This document shows, one piece after another, positions 1 through 9,180 of a stretch of 64,000 nucleotides of DNA. Positions within the stretch are counted from its first letter, which is position 1; every line of letters starts with the position of its first letter. Position numbers and translations under genes: made by a program. The notes beneath the pieces are model-generated. The model was given only the letters and a program-made list of their open reading frames with translations. It searched no databases and had not been told where the DNA came from. This DNA is from Luteibacter sp. dw_328 (lineage in GTDB: Bacteria; Pseudomonadota; Gammaproteobacteria; Xanthomonadales; Rhodanobacteraceae). The stretch is taken from positions 62,001 to 126,000 of the forward strand of contig NZ_JAAVUW010000005.1 in NCBI RefSeq assembly GCF_018449605.1. Direction: 5' to 3'.

Positions 1-1139
1 CGAATCCCGCTTTGTTCCGCTTCGACAATCCACTGTTGGAGCGACTTCAGCGCCTTATCCGCGCCACGCTCTTCCATCAGCGCCACCAGACGGGCGCGGA
101 ACTCGCACACCGTGGTCAGCGTCGGGCGATTGGCCAGCGCGGCATGCATGCGCTCGCGGGCATCGTTGTCCAGCCAGCGGCCGCCATCGGCCAGTGCACG
201 GCGCACGCGACGCGGCACGGCTTTCACGCTGTCCCCCGCCTGACTGACTTCTTCGCGCATGGTCGGCAGGATCACGTTGCGGTAGTAGTCGGTCGTGGCC
301 TGGAAGCGCAGCGCCAGCACACCCTTGAGGGTCTCGGCGTCCGGCAGGTGCACGTTAGGACGGATATTGAGGGTCGGTGCGACGCGCAGCACCTTGGCGA
401 GGCCTACGGCGCGGAGAGTGCAGATAGCGGCCCAGCCAATGTCGAACTCCCACTTGCGCAGTGCGAACTTCGCCGAGCTCGGGAAAGCATGGTGGTTGTT
501 GTGCAACTCTTCGCCGCCGATCCAGAAACCCCAGGGCGAGATGTTCGTCGCCGTGTCCGAGCTCTCGAAGTTGCGGTAGCCCCACCAATGGCCGATGCCG
601 TTGACGAAGCCAGCGGCCCAGAACGGGATCCAGATCATCTGGATGGCCCAGATCGCCAGGCCGACCACGCCGAACAGCGACACGTTGATGATCGCCATCA
701 AGGTCGGGCCCCAGTACGGGTGGCTGCCGAACAGCTTGCGCTCGAACCAGTCGTCAGGCGTGCCGCGACCGTACTTCTCCATGTCGGCCTTGTTGTAGCT
801 GGCCTCACGGTAGAGGGCGACGCCGTCGAAGAAGACCTTCTTGATCCCGAACACCTGCGGGCTATGCGGATCTTCCTCGGTCTCGACCTTGGCGTGGTGC
901 TTGCGATGGATAGCGACCCACTCGCGCACGACCATGCCCGTCGTCAGCCAGCCCCAGAAACGGAAGAAGCCGTTGAGGGTCCAGTGGAAATCCACGCCGC
1001 GATGGGTCGCGCTCCGGTGGTAATACAGGGTCACCGTGAAAATGGTGAGCTGCGTCAGCACGAGCAGATAGACCACCATTTCGCCCCAGCTTGCGCGGGA
1101 GAGACCGTTGGCCAGGAAATCGAGCAGGGTGTCGAGCAT
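1..1139 (-). CDS. Acyl-CoA/fatty acid desaturase (partial, 3' end outside window)
   Basis: Membrane di-iron desaturase that would introduce a cis double bond into long-chain acyl chains, tuning membrane fluidity. The 379 visible residues begin MLDTLLDFLANGL and carry the three histidine boxes of the stearoyl-CoA desaturase class: HRSATH near residue 43, HRKHH near 79, and HNNHH in the GGEELHNNHHAFP segment. Hydrophobic stretches flank the boxes (one before the first, a pair around residues 155-185), as expected for a four-helix desaturase. The C-terminal third is polar and Arg/Glu-rich, resembling the longer proteobacterial versions. The stop codon lies to the left of base 1. The upstream gene is divergent, so this gene has its own promoter in 1140-1381. 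Family assignment is secure; regiospecificity (delta-9 is most likely) is inferred. Confidence 0.93.
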   Translation of the reverse strand, partial: MLDTLLDFLANGLSRASWGEMVVYLLVLTQLTIFTVTLYYHRSATHRGVDFHWTLNGFFRFWGWLTTGMVVREWVAIHRKHHAKVETEEDPHSPQVFGIKKVFFDGVALYREASYNKADMEKYGRGTPDDWFERKLFGSHPYWGPTLMAIINVSLFGVVGLAIWAIQMIWIPFWAAGFVNGIGHWWGYRNFESSDTATNISPWGFWIGGEELHNNHHAFPSSAKFALRKWEFDIGWAAICTLRAVGLAKVLRVAPTLNIRPNVHLPDAETLKGVLALRFQATTDYYRNVILPTMREEVSQAGDSVKAVPRRVRRALADGGRWLDNDARERMHAALANRPTLTTVCEFRARLVALMEERGADKALKSLQQWIVEAEQSGI

Positions 1140-1381
1140 TTAGTCGGTACCGCGCGGGGAGTGAAGGGAAAGTACAAGTGTATATCGGCAGTCTAACCGC
1201 CTGTTTCCATACCCACCAGCACGTTCTTCGGCGAAATGTGAAGCCGGCGGTTGTGGGAAACGGAGCCGTTTGCGCACAATCGCGCCATGAGATTCCTCCC
1301 CGTCGTTCAGAAGCCACCCCTCGCGCCCGCACGTTGGGCACGGAATCCTGCAAATAGCCCGCCGTTCGGCGACGTAGGCGC

Positions 1382-2113
1382 ATGACCGACCTTCCGCTCC
1401 TGAACGTGGCGGGTCTCTCCCGTCGCCGCGCCGGCCGCGCAGCCGTGACCGACCTTTCGTTTTCCCTGAACCGTGGTGAAGTCCTCGGCCTGCTAGGGGT
1501 CAATGGCGCCGGGAAATCCACCACGTTGTCGATGCTCGCAGGCGCGCTCCGCCCGGAAGCGGGAAGCATCACCCTGGACGGTCGCGATTTCGTGACGCAT
1601 CCCGGCATTGCCCGCTCCCTGGTCGGCTGGCTGCCCGAGGCTGCGCCCCTGTGGCCCGAACTGTCAGTGGAGGAACATCTCCTGGCCTTTGCCCGCCTCC
1701 GCGGCTTTTCCCGCACGGCGGCCCGAAAGTCTGCCGATGCGATGATCGTCCGCCTCCAGCTGGGCGACCTGCGGCGACGCCTCGCAGGGGTTCTCTCCCA
1801 GGGCCAGCGGCAGCGCCTCGGCGTGGCCTGCGCCCTGGTCCACGATCCGGCACTGATCATCCTCGACGAACCCGCCAACGCGCTGGACCCTGTTCAGACC
1901 GGCGAATTGCGCAAGCTGGTTCGCGAGCGGGCGGCAGCCGGGGCGGCGGTGATCCTTTCGACCCACGTACTCGGTGAAGTCGTCGCTGTGTGCGACCGGG
2001 TGGCGATCCTGCACGAGGGACGCCTTCGCCACGACGCGCCGCTCCACGACAAGGCAGGCGGCAAGACGCTGGAAGCCACCTTCTTCGCCATCGCGACGGG
2101 AGCAGGCCCATGA
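1382..2113 (+). CDS. ABC transporter ATP-binding protein (GldA-like)
   Basis: Cytosolic ATPase subunit of an ABC exporter-type system, 243 aa. Walker A GVNGAGKST lies at residues 39-47, the signature LSQGQRQR near 138, and Walker B LIILDEP near 158-164, followed by the STHVLGEV switch-histidine region. It heads a tight operon: its stop overlaps the permease start (ATGA at 2110-2113), followed by a GldG-like protein and a small membrane-anchored protein. This ATPase-permease-GldG order is known from gliding-motility (Gld) operons and from many non-gliding Proteobacteria where the substrate is unknown. I infer a multi-subunit envelope ABC system and not necessarily motility. Confidence 0.93.
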   Translation: MTDLPLLNVAGLSRRRAGRAAVTDLSFSLNRGEVLGLLGVNGAGKSTTLSMLAGALRPEAGSITLDGRDFVTHPGIARSLVGWLPEAAPLWPELSVEEHLLAFARLRGFSRTAARKSADAMIVRLQLGDLRRRLAGVLSQGQRQRLGVACALVHDPALIILDEPANALDPVQTGELRKLVRERAAAGAAVILSTHVLGEVVAVCDRVAILHEGRLRHDAPLHDKAGGKTLEATFFAIATGAGP

Positions 2114-2865
2114 GCCTTGGTGCCGTGACCCGACTTGAATTGCGCCGACTCGCCGTGCGCCCTCTGGCCTGGGCGATCGCCGCCCTGACGATTGCCTGGC
2201 TTGCCTGGAGCTTCGTTCTCGGCCTCGGCCAGTTCCTCGGCGATCAGGTGAAACTGGCTGGCATGGCGGATGCGCCGGGCTTCACCGATCTGGTCGCCAT
2301 ACCTTTGCTGGCCGAACTGGCCAAGCTGGCCTTCCTGGTCGTTCCGCTGATGACGATGTCGCTGCTGGCCGGCGAACGCCGCACCGGTACGCTTGCGTTG
2401 CTCGCCTCGACCGGACTCGCACCGTGGCGGATCGTCCTGGGTAAATACCTTGCCGTCCTCCTCTGGCTGAGTCTCTGGCTCCTGGCCACCCTGGCGATGC
2501 CTCTGGTGGTCGGTGCGGAATCCACCGCCGACTGGGGGAAGCTCGCCGCCGCGACGCTCGGGACAGCCCTGCTTCTGGCAACACTCGCCGCCATCGGCGT
2601 GGCCTGCTCCGCGGCCACTTCATTTCCGGCCATCTCGGCGGCCATGGCGCTCATCGTGACCCTGGTGTTGTGGACAGTGGATCGTGGTGCGCAGGCTGCC
2701 GGTATCAGCGGCGGTTTCCTCGAATGGCTGACCATGGCCACGCATCTGCAGAACCTGCTGCGCGGCCTCGTCGTCTCCAGTGACCTGATCTGGTTCGTAC
2801 TCGCGATCGCCCTGTCGCTTATCCTCGCCACGCGCCGCCTCGGCGGCGACAGGGAGCGTCAGTAA
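2110..2865 (+). CDS. ABC transporter permease (GldF/ABC-2 type)
   Basis: Integral membrane subunit of the ABC system, 251 aa beginning MSLGAVTRLELRRL. About six hydrophobic helices are visible, including a first helix around residues 18-40 and a last one near the C-terminus (LIWFVLAIALSLILA). The short loop GERRTGTLALLASTGL after the second or third helix is the typical ABC-2 motif. The start at 2110 is chosen because it overlaps the ATPase stop in the ATGA arrangement of translationally coupled genes; longer in-frame extensions would run inside the ATPase gene. Its own stop overlaps the next ATG (TAATG at 2863-2867). Confidence 0.9.
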   Translation: MSLGAVTRLELRRLAVRPLAWAIAALTIAWLAWSFVLGLGQFLGDQVKLAGMADAPGFTDLVAIPLLAELAKLAFLVVPLMTMSLLAGERRTGTLALLASTGLAPWRIVLGKYLAVLLWLSLWLLATLAMPLVVGAESTADWGKLAAATLGTALLLATLAAIGVACSAATSFPAISAAMALIVTLVLWTVDRGAQAAGISGGFLEWLTMATHLQNLLRGLVVSSDLIWFVLAIALSLILATRRLGGDRERQ

Positions 2866-4211
2866 TGCGCCGTCTCGATCGCTGGCTCATCCTGCTGGCC
2901 CTGGTCGTCGCGACAGGCTGTCTCGGGTTCCTCAGCTCGCGTCACGTATGGACCGCCGACTGGACGCGAGGGGCGCGTGCGAGCCTCGCGCCCGAGAGCG
3001 TTGCCGTACTCGACACGCTGAAGGGGCGCGTCGACGTCGTCGGCTACCTATCGCCAACCGGCCCCTTGCGCGAGCAGGTCGCCGCCGTGATGGAACGCTA
3101 CACACGCGAAAAGAAGGACCTGACACTCTCGTTCGTCGACCCGGACCTGGATCCCGTCGCGTCGCGCCAGATGGGTATCGCCGGTAACGGTGCCTTGTTC
3201 GTGCGCTATGCCGGGCGCGAACAGCGTGTGGAAAGCCCGATCAACGAACGCAACCTTTCCAACGCACTCGAGCGCCTCGCGCGCGGCGGCGAGCGCGTCG
3301 TCGCCTTCGTCACCGGCGACGGCGAGCGTCAGGCCGACGGCCAAGCGAACGCCGATCTCGGCACCTTCATGGGCCAGGTAGAACGTCGCGGCATTCGCGC
3401 GGTGCCCCTTAATTTCAGCCAGACCCAGGGCGTTCCCGAGCACACCGATCTCGTCGTGCTCGCCAGCCCCACGGCGTCGTTGCCGGCAGGCAGCATCGCG
3501 GCGCTGGTCGACTACGTCCGTTCCGGCGGCAACCTGCTCTGGCTGACCGAACCGGGCAATGCGGATCTGGGTACCGGCGCACTTGCCGATGTCCTCGGCA
3601 TACGCGTCCTTCCCGGCGTACTGGTCGATGGACAAGGCAGCACGCTCAACGTGAAGGACCCTCGCCTCGTCGCGGTCGGTGACTACCCCTTCCACGCGAT
3701 CACGCGCGGCTTCCGCGATACCAGCCTGTTTCCGCAAGTCGCCGCGCTGGCCCAGGTATCCGACCACGACTGGGCCGTCGTGCCCTTCCTCCGCTCGGGC
3801 GAGCGCAGCTGGACGGCCTTCGATGGCATCGACAACGACAAGCCCTCGACCATCGCCTTCCATCCGGAAACCGGCGAGCTCAAAGGTCCGCTGGATTTTG
3901 GCTTCGCGCTGAACCGCCTCTCGCCGAGCCCGGCGAAAAGCGAACAGCGTGCCGTCGTCATCGGTGATGGCGATTTCATTTCCAACACCTACCTGGGGAA
4001 CGGCGGCAATCGCGCCCTCGGCGAGCGGATCGTCGACTGGCTGCTCGGCGACGACGTTCTGGTAGACCTGCCAACGCGCGGCGCGCCTGACCGGGTCATT
4101 TCGCTCTCGCAGGACGGGCTCAATGCCATCACCCTAGGCTTTCTGGTCGCCCTGCCCGCCTTGCTCGTAGGCCTCGGCGCGGGCATCGCATGGCGCCGAA
4201 GGAGGCGCTGA
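2865..4211 (+). CDS. GldG-like ABC-associated auxiliary protein
   Basis: A 448-aa protein with an N-terminal membrane anchor (residues 8-24), a large periplasmic region and a C-terminal helix (LGFLVALPALLVGLGAGIAW) followed by an Arg-rich cytosolic tail. This is the architecture of the ABC-type auxiliary/GldG family. Recognisable stretches are the thioredoxin-like N-terminal part (VDVVGYLSPTGPLREQV) and the GldG core (VAFVTGDGERQADG; VDYVRSGGNLLWLTEPG), which resembles the IFT52/GldG fold. It sits in a four-gene operon and is probably the extracytoplasmic partner of the permease. The substrate cannot be inferred from sequence. Confidence 0.88.
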   Translation: MRRLDRWLILLALVVATGCLGFLSSRHVWTADWTRGARASLAPESVAVLDTLKGRVDVVGYLSPTGPLREQVAAVMERYTREKKDLTLSFVDPDLDPVASRQMGIAGNGALFVRYAGREQRVESPINERNLSNALERLARGGERVVAFVTGDGERQADGQANADLGTFMGQVERRGIRAVPLNFSQTQGVPEHTDLVVLASPTASLPAGSIAALVDYVRSGGNLLWLTEPGNADLGTGALADVLGIRVLPGVLVDGQGSTLNVKDPRLVAVGDYPFHAITRGFRDTSLFPQVAALAQVSDHDWAVVPFLRSGERSWTAFDGIDNDKPSTIAFHPETGELKGPLDFGFALNRLSPSPAKSEQRAVVIGDGDFISNTYLGNGGNRALGERIVDWLLGDDVLVDLPTRGAPDRVISLSQDGLNAITLGFLVALPALLVGLGAGIAWRRRRR

Positions 4212-4212
4212 C

Positions 4213-4704
4213 GTGACGCGACGGATCATTGCCATCGCGGTCCTCGTGCTGCTGCTCGCCGCCGTCGGCTGGCAATGGCATGCCGACAATGCGGAAGCTC
4301 AGGAGCACACGCTCACGTCGGTCGATCCCGATGCGGCAACACACATGGCCGTGGCGCTCAAAGGCCTGCCCGATCAACGGTTCGAGCGCAGGAACGGACG
4401 CTGGGTGAGTCTCGATGCCACGGCCACCGACGAAGGCCGCGCCGAGGAACTGGTCTCGCTGGCGGCGACGCCCGTAGCCGACTGGAAGCCCGCTGGCGAT
4501 TTCGATCCCGTGAAGATTGGCCTGGCGCCACCGATCGCCGTGCTCACGATCGACGGCACGCGCGTCGAATTCGGCGAAATGACCGCCCTGGGAAAGCAAC
4601 GCTACGCGCGCGTAGGAAAGCGCATCGCCTTCGTCCCGGCACAGGCACTTCCCCGTGCGCCACGCACCCAGGCCTTGCCGACAACCCTGACGCCGGTGCC
4701 ATGA
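4213..4704 (+). CDS. Small membrane-anchored protein of the GldG-like operon (DUF4340-like position)
   Basis: A 163-aa protein with a single N-terminal hydrophobic segment (IIAIAVLVLLLAAVGW) that acts as signal anchor, then a periplasmic domain. It starts one base after the GldG-like stop, so it is almost certainly co-transcribed and coupled. In related operons this slot is occupied by a longer DUF4340 protein. Here the gene keeps only one short repeat-like unit (VALKGLPDQRFERRNGRWVSLD ... FGEMTALGKQRYARV), which fits one DUF4340 beta-unit. That assignment is tentative and no catalytic residues are evident. Confidence 0.75.
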   Translation: MTRRIIAIAVLVLLLAAVGWQWHADNAEAQEHTLTSVDPDAATHMAVALKGLPDQRFERRNGRWVSLDATATDEGRAEELVSLAATPVADWKPAGDFDPVKIGLAPPIAVLTIDGTRVEFGEMTALGKQRYARVGKRIAFVPAQALPRAPRTQALPTTLTPVP

Positions 4705-4755
4705 GCGCACGTGCTGGCGCTTGCCCGACGACCTGAAACACCCCATCTTCCGGTC

Positions 4756-5568
4756 ATGCCCGAGCTTCCCGAAGTCGAAACCACCCGCCGCGGTATCGCT
4801 CCGCACCTCGAGGGACACCGCGTGACCGGCGTCGTGCTGAGGCGTCCGGACCTGCGCTGGCCCATCCCGGCGGAGATATCCACCCTCCTTCCCGGCCAGG
4901 TTATCGATGCCGTGGACAGGCGCGCGAAATACCTGCTGCTGCGCACGGAGGTCGGCACGGCCCTGCTTCATCTGGGCATGTCCGGCATGCTGCGCGTACT
5001 GCCGGCGGAAACGCCGATCGGCAAGCACGATCACGTCGACATCGCCATGGACACGGGCCGCGTCCTGCGTTTCACCGATCCACGCCGCTTCGGCGCCCTG
5101 CTCTGGCAAATGCCAGGCGAAACCCATGAACTGCTCGACGGTATCGGGCCGGAGCCGCTCACCGACGACTTCGACGGCGACCTGCTCTGGAAGCTCTCGC
5201 GTGGCCGCACCGCCTCGGTAAAGACCTTCCTGATGGATAACGCCGTCGTCGTCGGCGTGGGCAACATCTACGCGAGCGAAGCCTTGTTCGCCGCTGGCAT
5301 CGATCCGCGCCGCGCCGCGGGAAAAGTGTCGCGCGTGCGCTATGCAAAGCTCGCCGACGAGGTGAAGCGCATCCTTGCCTACGCCATCACGCGCGGCGGC
5401 ACCACGCTGCGCGACTTTCTCGCACCCGATGGCGCGCCGGGCTATTTCTTCCAGGAGCTGTTCGTCTATGGGCGGACCGGCGAGCCCTGCAAGGTTTGCG
5501 GGACGCCGGTCCGTGTCGTGACGCTCGGGCAGCGCGCATCGTTCTATTGCCCGAGCTGCCAGCGCTAG
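4756..5568 (+). CDS. mutM: Formamidopyrimidine-DNA glycosylase (Fpg/MutM)
   Basis: Bifunctional DNA glycosylase/AP lyase that excises 8-oxoguanine and other oxidised purines. The 270-aa protein starts [14 protein letters not shown], with catalytic Pro2 and Glu3 exposed after Met removal, so the start at 4756 is fixed by function. The helix-2-turn-helix region around [15 protein letters not shown] and the C-terminal zinc finger (CKVCGTPVR ... FYCPSCQR, four Cys) are intact. It lies 51 bp downstream of the ABC/GldG operon and may be read through from it. Confidence 0.98.
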   Translation: MPELPEVETTRRGIAPHLEGHRVTGVVLRRPDLRWPIPAEISTLLPGQVIDAVDRRAKYLLLRTEVGTALLHLGMSGMLRVLPAETPIGKHDHVDIAMDTGRVLRFTDPRRFGALLWQMPGETHELLDGIGPEPLTDDFDGDLLWKLSRGRTASVKTFLMDNAVVVGVGNIYASEALFAAGIDPRRAAGKVSRVRYAKLADEVKRILAYAITRGGTTLRDFLAPDGAPGYFFQELFVYGRTGEPCKVCGTPVRVVTLGQRASFYCPSCQR

Positions 5569-5587
5569 CCACGCGACCCAAAACGTT

Positions 5588-6361
5588 TCAGTCGGGCCAG
5601 CGCATGGCGGCGTGGGAGTTGTTGAACATCGGATCGTTCTCGTCACCCGACAGCTCGACCGTCAGGCCACCCTTCACGCCATCCACTTCCACCGTCTGGT
5701 GGTGCTCGAAGTGCGCGCCCAGGGCACCCAGGTCGACAAACCGTTCCGATAGCGCGCCCGCGCGATCGATCTGGTTATCAGGCACGTTGGTCAGGCTGAT
5801 GTCCGGACGACCGAACTTGCGCATGCCCCGCGTACGGATCCACGAGCGGCCTTTGGTCTCCTCGGGACTGCACAGGATCAGCACGTGATGTCGCGTGGGG
5901 GCGCCGCCCTGTACCAGGTAGTGCTCGCGCCAGGTGGCGGCGTCGAAGAGCGAGAGGATCTGCGGATCGACCACGGCCTTGCCACCGATATCGGTCAGCG
6001 CCGCCACGACACCCAGGGTGTCGCGCAGATAGTCGAGATGGTCGCTATCGGGAAAACGTCCACGAATGGCAATCACGTGCGGCGCCGCCTTCGCAGCGGC
6101 ATAGGCTTCCGGGCTGTCTTCCTTCAGCAGTTCACCGAGCGCGCCGGAGAGGGGGTAGCCCTCCCAGCGCGCCAGCACGGCGTTCTGAAAGCGCTGAAGC
6201 TCCACGCCTTCAGGAAGACCGGGGCTACCGTAGCGCGCCGCGGGGATCACGAGATCTTCGGGGAACGCGCCGAACACGAAGAAAAGCAGCACGGCTTCCT
6301 CGCTGCTGGGCTGCCAGTGCGGTCGCGGCCATGCGGCGGCGGTATTCGTCGTCTCGGTCAC
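5588..6361 (-). CDS. Conserved protein of unknown function, coupled to tdk
   Basis: A 257-aa soluble, acidic protein with no signal peptide or membrane helix. Its start codon overlaps the tdk stop (ATGA at 6358-6361 on the minus strand), so it is the second gene of a two-gene operon. Notable stretches are [21 protein letters not shown], then [24 protein letters not shown] and [19 protein letters not shown]. The middle part is faintly reminiscent of DUF4261-type proteins, but I cannot assign a family. The coupling to thymidine kinase suggests only co-expression. Confidence 0.8.
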   Translation of the reverse strand: MTETTNTAAAWPRPHWQPSSEEAVLLFFVFGAFPEDLVIPAARYGSPGLPEGVELQRFQNAVLARWEGYPLSGALGELLKEDSPEAYAAAKAAPHVIAIRGRFPDSDHLDYLRDTLGVVAALTDIGGKAVVDPQILSLFDAATWREHYLVQGGAPTRHHVLILCSPEETKGRSWIRTRGMRKFGRPDISLTNVPDNQIDRAGALSERFVDLGALGAHFEHHQTVEVDGVKGGLTVELSGDENDPMFNNSHAAMRWPD

Positions 6362-7011
6362 GTGCTTTTTCCTTGGTCTGGGTCGCTTTCGCCGAGCGGC
6401 AGCACGGATTGCTGCAGCTCGATACGGCCATCGCCGCCGGTGATGCTCTTGAACTCGGCGCGGCTCACGGAGACATAGCGGTCGTTCCCGCCGATCTCAA
6501 CCTGCGGGCCCTGGGTCACGGCCCGGCCATGTTCATCCACGCGCACCACCATGGTCGCCTTCTTGCCGGTGTGGCAGATGGTCTTGATCTCGTCGAGGTT
6601 GTCCGCCCAGGCCAGGAGGTACTTGCTGCCTTCGAAGAGTTCGCCGCGGAAATCCGTGCGCAGTCCATAGGCGAGCACCGGGATACCCAGCTTGTCGACC
6701 ACGTCGGAGAGCTGCCAGACCTGGGCCTTGCTGAGGAACTGGGCTTCGTCCACCAGCACGCAGTGCAAGGGGCCACGGCTGTCGATGTCCCGCTCCGCGA
6801 TGGTCAGCAGGTTCTCGTCCCCGGCAAATCGCATGGCCCGCGCCTGCAGGCCGATACGTGAGGCGACGATGCCCTCGCCATAGCGATTGTCCAGCGCTGG
6901 CGTGAGGATGAGCGTACGCATGCCGCGCTCGTGATAATTGTGCGCGCTCTGCAGCAGCGTGGTGGTCTTTCCGGCGTTCATCGCCGAGTAGTAGAAGTAA
7001 AGCTTGGCCAT
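6358..7011 (-). CDS. tdk: Thymidine kinase, type II (zinc-ribbon cysteines lost)
   Basis: Phosphorylates thymidine to dTMP in pyrimidine salvage; 217 aa starting [20 protein letters not shown]. The P-loop (NAGKTT) and the Walker-B-like [10 protein letters not shown] with its catalytic Glu are intact, as is the YGLRTDF segment. The start at 7011 puts the P-loop at the usual distance from the N-terminus. Oddity: in the enterobacterial enzyme a structural zinc is held by cysteines in KTICHCGRKA and in a later segment. Here the motif reads [10 protein letters not shown], and the later stretch [11 protein letters not shown] has no Cys or His. The lasso domain therefore appears zinc-free. Confidence 0.95.
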   Translation of the reverse strand: MAKLYFYYSAMNAGKTTTLLQSAHNYHERGMRTLILTPALDNRYGEGIVASRIGLQARAMRFAGDENLLTIAERDIDSRGPLHCVLVDEAQFLSKAQVWQLSDVVDKLGIPVLAYGLRTDFRGELFEGSKYLLAWADNLDEIKTICHTGKKATMVVRVDEHGRAVTQGPQVEIGGNDRYVSVSRAEFKSITGGDGRIELQQSVLPLGESDPDQGKST

Positions 7012-7176
7012 GCGGATCGTTCCGGTGCGTGACCGCACATGGTACCGCCAAGCCCCCGACCGCTGGGGCCCGAGGGTCGGTCTCGTGGCCCGTGAGCCTG
7101 TTCCGGAACCCCGCCGACGGGTTCCCACCTGCTACCATCCGTGACCTCGTCCGCTGCCCTGTCCGGCCGATCCCCT

Positions 7177-9171
7177 ATGCTCAATCCGCAGCAACACGCG
7201 GCTGTCGAATACTGCGACGGCCCCCTCCTCGTGCTGGCCGGCGCCGGCTCCGGCAAGACCCGTGTCATCACGGAAAAAATCTCGCACCTGATCTCGCGCC
7301 GACACCTGGCCGCCGAGAAGATCGCCGCGATCACCTTCACCAACAAGGCGGCGAAGGAAATGCGTGAGCGCGTGAGCAAGCTGATTTCAGACGAATCGGC
7401 AAAAGCGCTTACCGTCTGCACGTTCCACGCGCTCGGGTTGAAGTTCCTGCAGATCGAGCATGAACGCGCCCAGCTGCGCCGCGGATTCTCCGTGCTCGAC
7501 GCCGACGACAGCGCCAACATGCTCAAGGAGCTCTCGCCCAAGGGCGTGAAGCCTGAAGTGATCCAGGGCATCCGCAACCTGGTGGGCAAGGCGAAGAACG
7601 GCGGTCTCACGCCGGAAGAGGCGATGGCCGCGGCACGCAGCCCGCGCGAGATCGAAGCCGCGACGATCTACGACCTCTACCAGCAGCGCCTGGCCGCCTT
7701 CAACGCCGTGGATTTCGACGATCTCATCCGTTTGCCCCTTCGCATACTGGAAACCGACGACGACGCGCGCGCCATCTGGCAGGAACGCCTGCGCTACCTG
7801 CTGGTGGACGAATACCAGGACACCAACGACGCGCAATACCGACTGCTCAAGGCGATTGCCGGGCCCAAGGCACGCTTCACCTGCGTGGGCGACGACGATC
7901 AAAGCATTTATGCGTGGCGCGGCGCCAACCCGGAAAACATCGACCAGCTCGGGCGCGACTTCACCAACCTGCGCGTGATCAAGCTCGAGCAGAACTACCG
8001 TTGCGCCAAGCGCATCCTGCGCGCCGCCAACCAGCTGATCGCGAACAATCCGCACGTCCACGACAAGAAGCTGTGGAGCGACCACGTCGAAGGGCCGCCG
8101 ATCCGCGTGCTGGAATGCAAGGACAACGACCATGAGGCCGAACGCATCGCCGCGATCGCCTCCAGCCTGCACGAGAAGTACAAGGAAAAGGGCGCGCGAT
8201 GGGACGACTTCTGCATCCTGTATCGCGGCAACTTCCAGGCACGCGTGCTGGAAAAGGCGCTGCGCCTGGCCAAGGTGCCGTATCACCTCAGTGGTGCACT
8301 GTCCTTTCTCGATCGCGCGGAAGTGAAGGATATCCTCTGCTACCTGCGTCTCCTGACCAACCCCACCGATGATGCTGCCTTCCTTCGCGTGGTCAACGTG
8401 CCGAAGCGTGAAATCGGCTCGACATCGCTCGAGAAACTCGGCCAGATGGCGCAGACACGCAATGCCTCGCTGCTCGAGGCGACACGCAGCGATACCGTAC
8501 TGAAGACGATCTCCTCGCGTCCCGCGTCCGCCCTGGCGAACTTCTCACGCCTGATGGACGAGTTGCGCAGCGACGCCAACCACCTCAGCGCCGCTGATCT
8601 GGTCCAGACGATCATCGAGAAGACCGGCTACGGCGCACAGATCGCAGCCTCGACGCCCGATGAAGTGCTGCGCGAGCGCCGTCTGGGCAACCTGCGCGAA
8701 CTGGCCGACTGGTTCCGTGCCATGAGCAAGGACGGCGGCCGTACCGGCGACATCGCTGCCCAGCTCGCCCTGCTCAGTCATGCCGACCGAGACGATCCGG
8801 GCAACGCCCTGCGCATGATGACGTTGCACTCGGCCAAAGGCCTGGAGTTTCGCTTCGTCTTCATCGTCGGCTGCGAAGACGGCACGTTGCCGCACGAAGG
8901 CGCGATCGACGAAGGCCGCCTGGACGAGGAGCGACGACTGATGTACGTCGGCATCACGCGCGCCAAGGAGATGCTGACGCTGTCGTTCTCGGCCCGGTCG
9001 CGCAAGTACGGCGAGGTCCTCTCGAACGATCCGAGTCGCTTCCTCGAGGAACTGCCGCAGGATGATCTCCACTGGGACGGCAAGGATCCCGAAGCCGATG
9101 CCGAAGTGAAGATGGAAACCGCCGCCACCCACATGGCGCGCATCCGCGCCATGCTCGCCGGCGGCACCTGA
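7177..9171 (+). CDS. rep: ATP-dependent DNA helicase Rep (UvrD/Rep superfamily 1)
   Basis: 3'-5' superfamily-1 helicase that helps replication forks past protein roadblocks; 664 aa, close to the usual Rep length. The ATG at 7177 is chosen because MLNPQQHAAVEYCDGPLLVL is the canonical Rep N-terminus; an in-frame GTG at 7141 would add a non-conserved extension. Motif I is AGAGSGKT (residues 21-28), motif II LLVDEYQDTN, motif III GDDDQSIYAWRGA, motif V TLHSAKGLEF, and motif VI VGITRAKE. It runs divergently from tdk, so 7012-7176 carries both promoters. Confidence 0.97.
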   Translation: MLNPQQHAAVEYCDGPLLVLAGAGSGKTRVITEKISHLISRRHLAAEKIAAITFTNKAAKEMRERVSKLISDESAKALTVCTFHALGLKFLQIEHERAQLRRGFSVLDADDSANMLKELSPKGVKPEVIQGIRNLVGKAKNGGLTPEEAMAAARSPREIEAATIYDLYQQRLAAFNAVDFDDLIRLPLRILETDDDARAIWQERLRYLLVDEYQDTNDAQYRLLKAIAGPKARFTCVGDDDQSIYAWRGANPENIDQLGRDFTNLRVIKLEQNYRCAKRILRAANQLIANNPHVHDKKLWSDHVEGPPIRVLECKDNDHEAERIAAIASSLHEKYKEKGARWDDFCILYRGNFQARVLEKALRLAKVPYHLSGALSFLDRAEVKDILCYLRLLTNPTDDAAFLRVVNVPKREIGSTSLEKLGQMAQTRNASLLEATRSDTVLKTISSRPASALANFSRLMDELRSDANHLSAADLVQTIIEKTGYGAQIAASTPDEVLRERRLGNLRELADWFRAMSKDGGRTGDIAAQLALLSHADRDDPGNALRMMTLHSAKGLEFRFVFIVGCEDGTLPHEGAIDEGRLDEERRLMYVGITRAKEMLTLSFSARSRKYGEVLSNDPSRFLEELPQDDLHWDGKDPEADAEVKMETAATHMARIRAMLAGGT

Positions 9172-9180
9172 TTCCGCCCC

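Noticed and set aside
1140-1381. FabR/DesT-like operator before the desaturase
   Set aside because: AGTACAAGTGTATAT near 1170-1184 is AT-rich but not a clear palindrome.
862-1878. 338-codon minus-strand frame
   Set aside because: Overlaps the desaturase start region and the ABC ATPase, Arg/Ser-rich translation typical of shadow frames.
4129-5646. 505-codon open frame on the minus strand over mutM
   Set aside because: Antisense to mutM and part of the ABC operon, no conserved motif or RBS.
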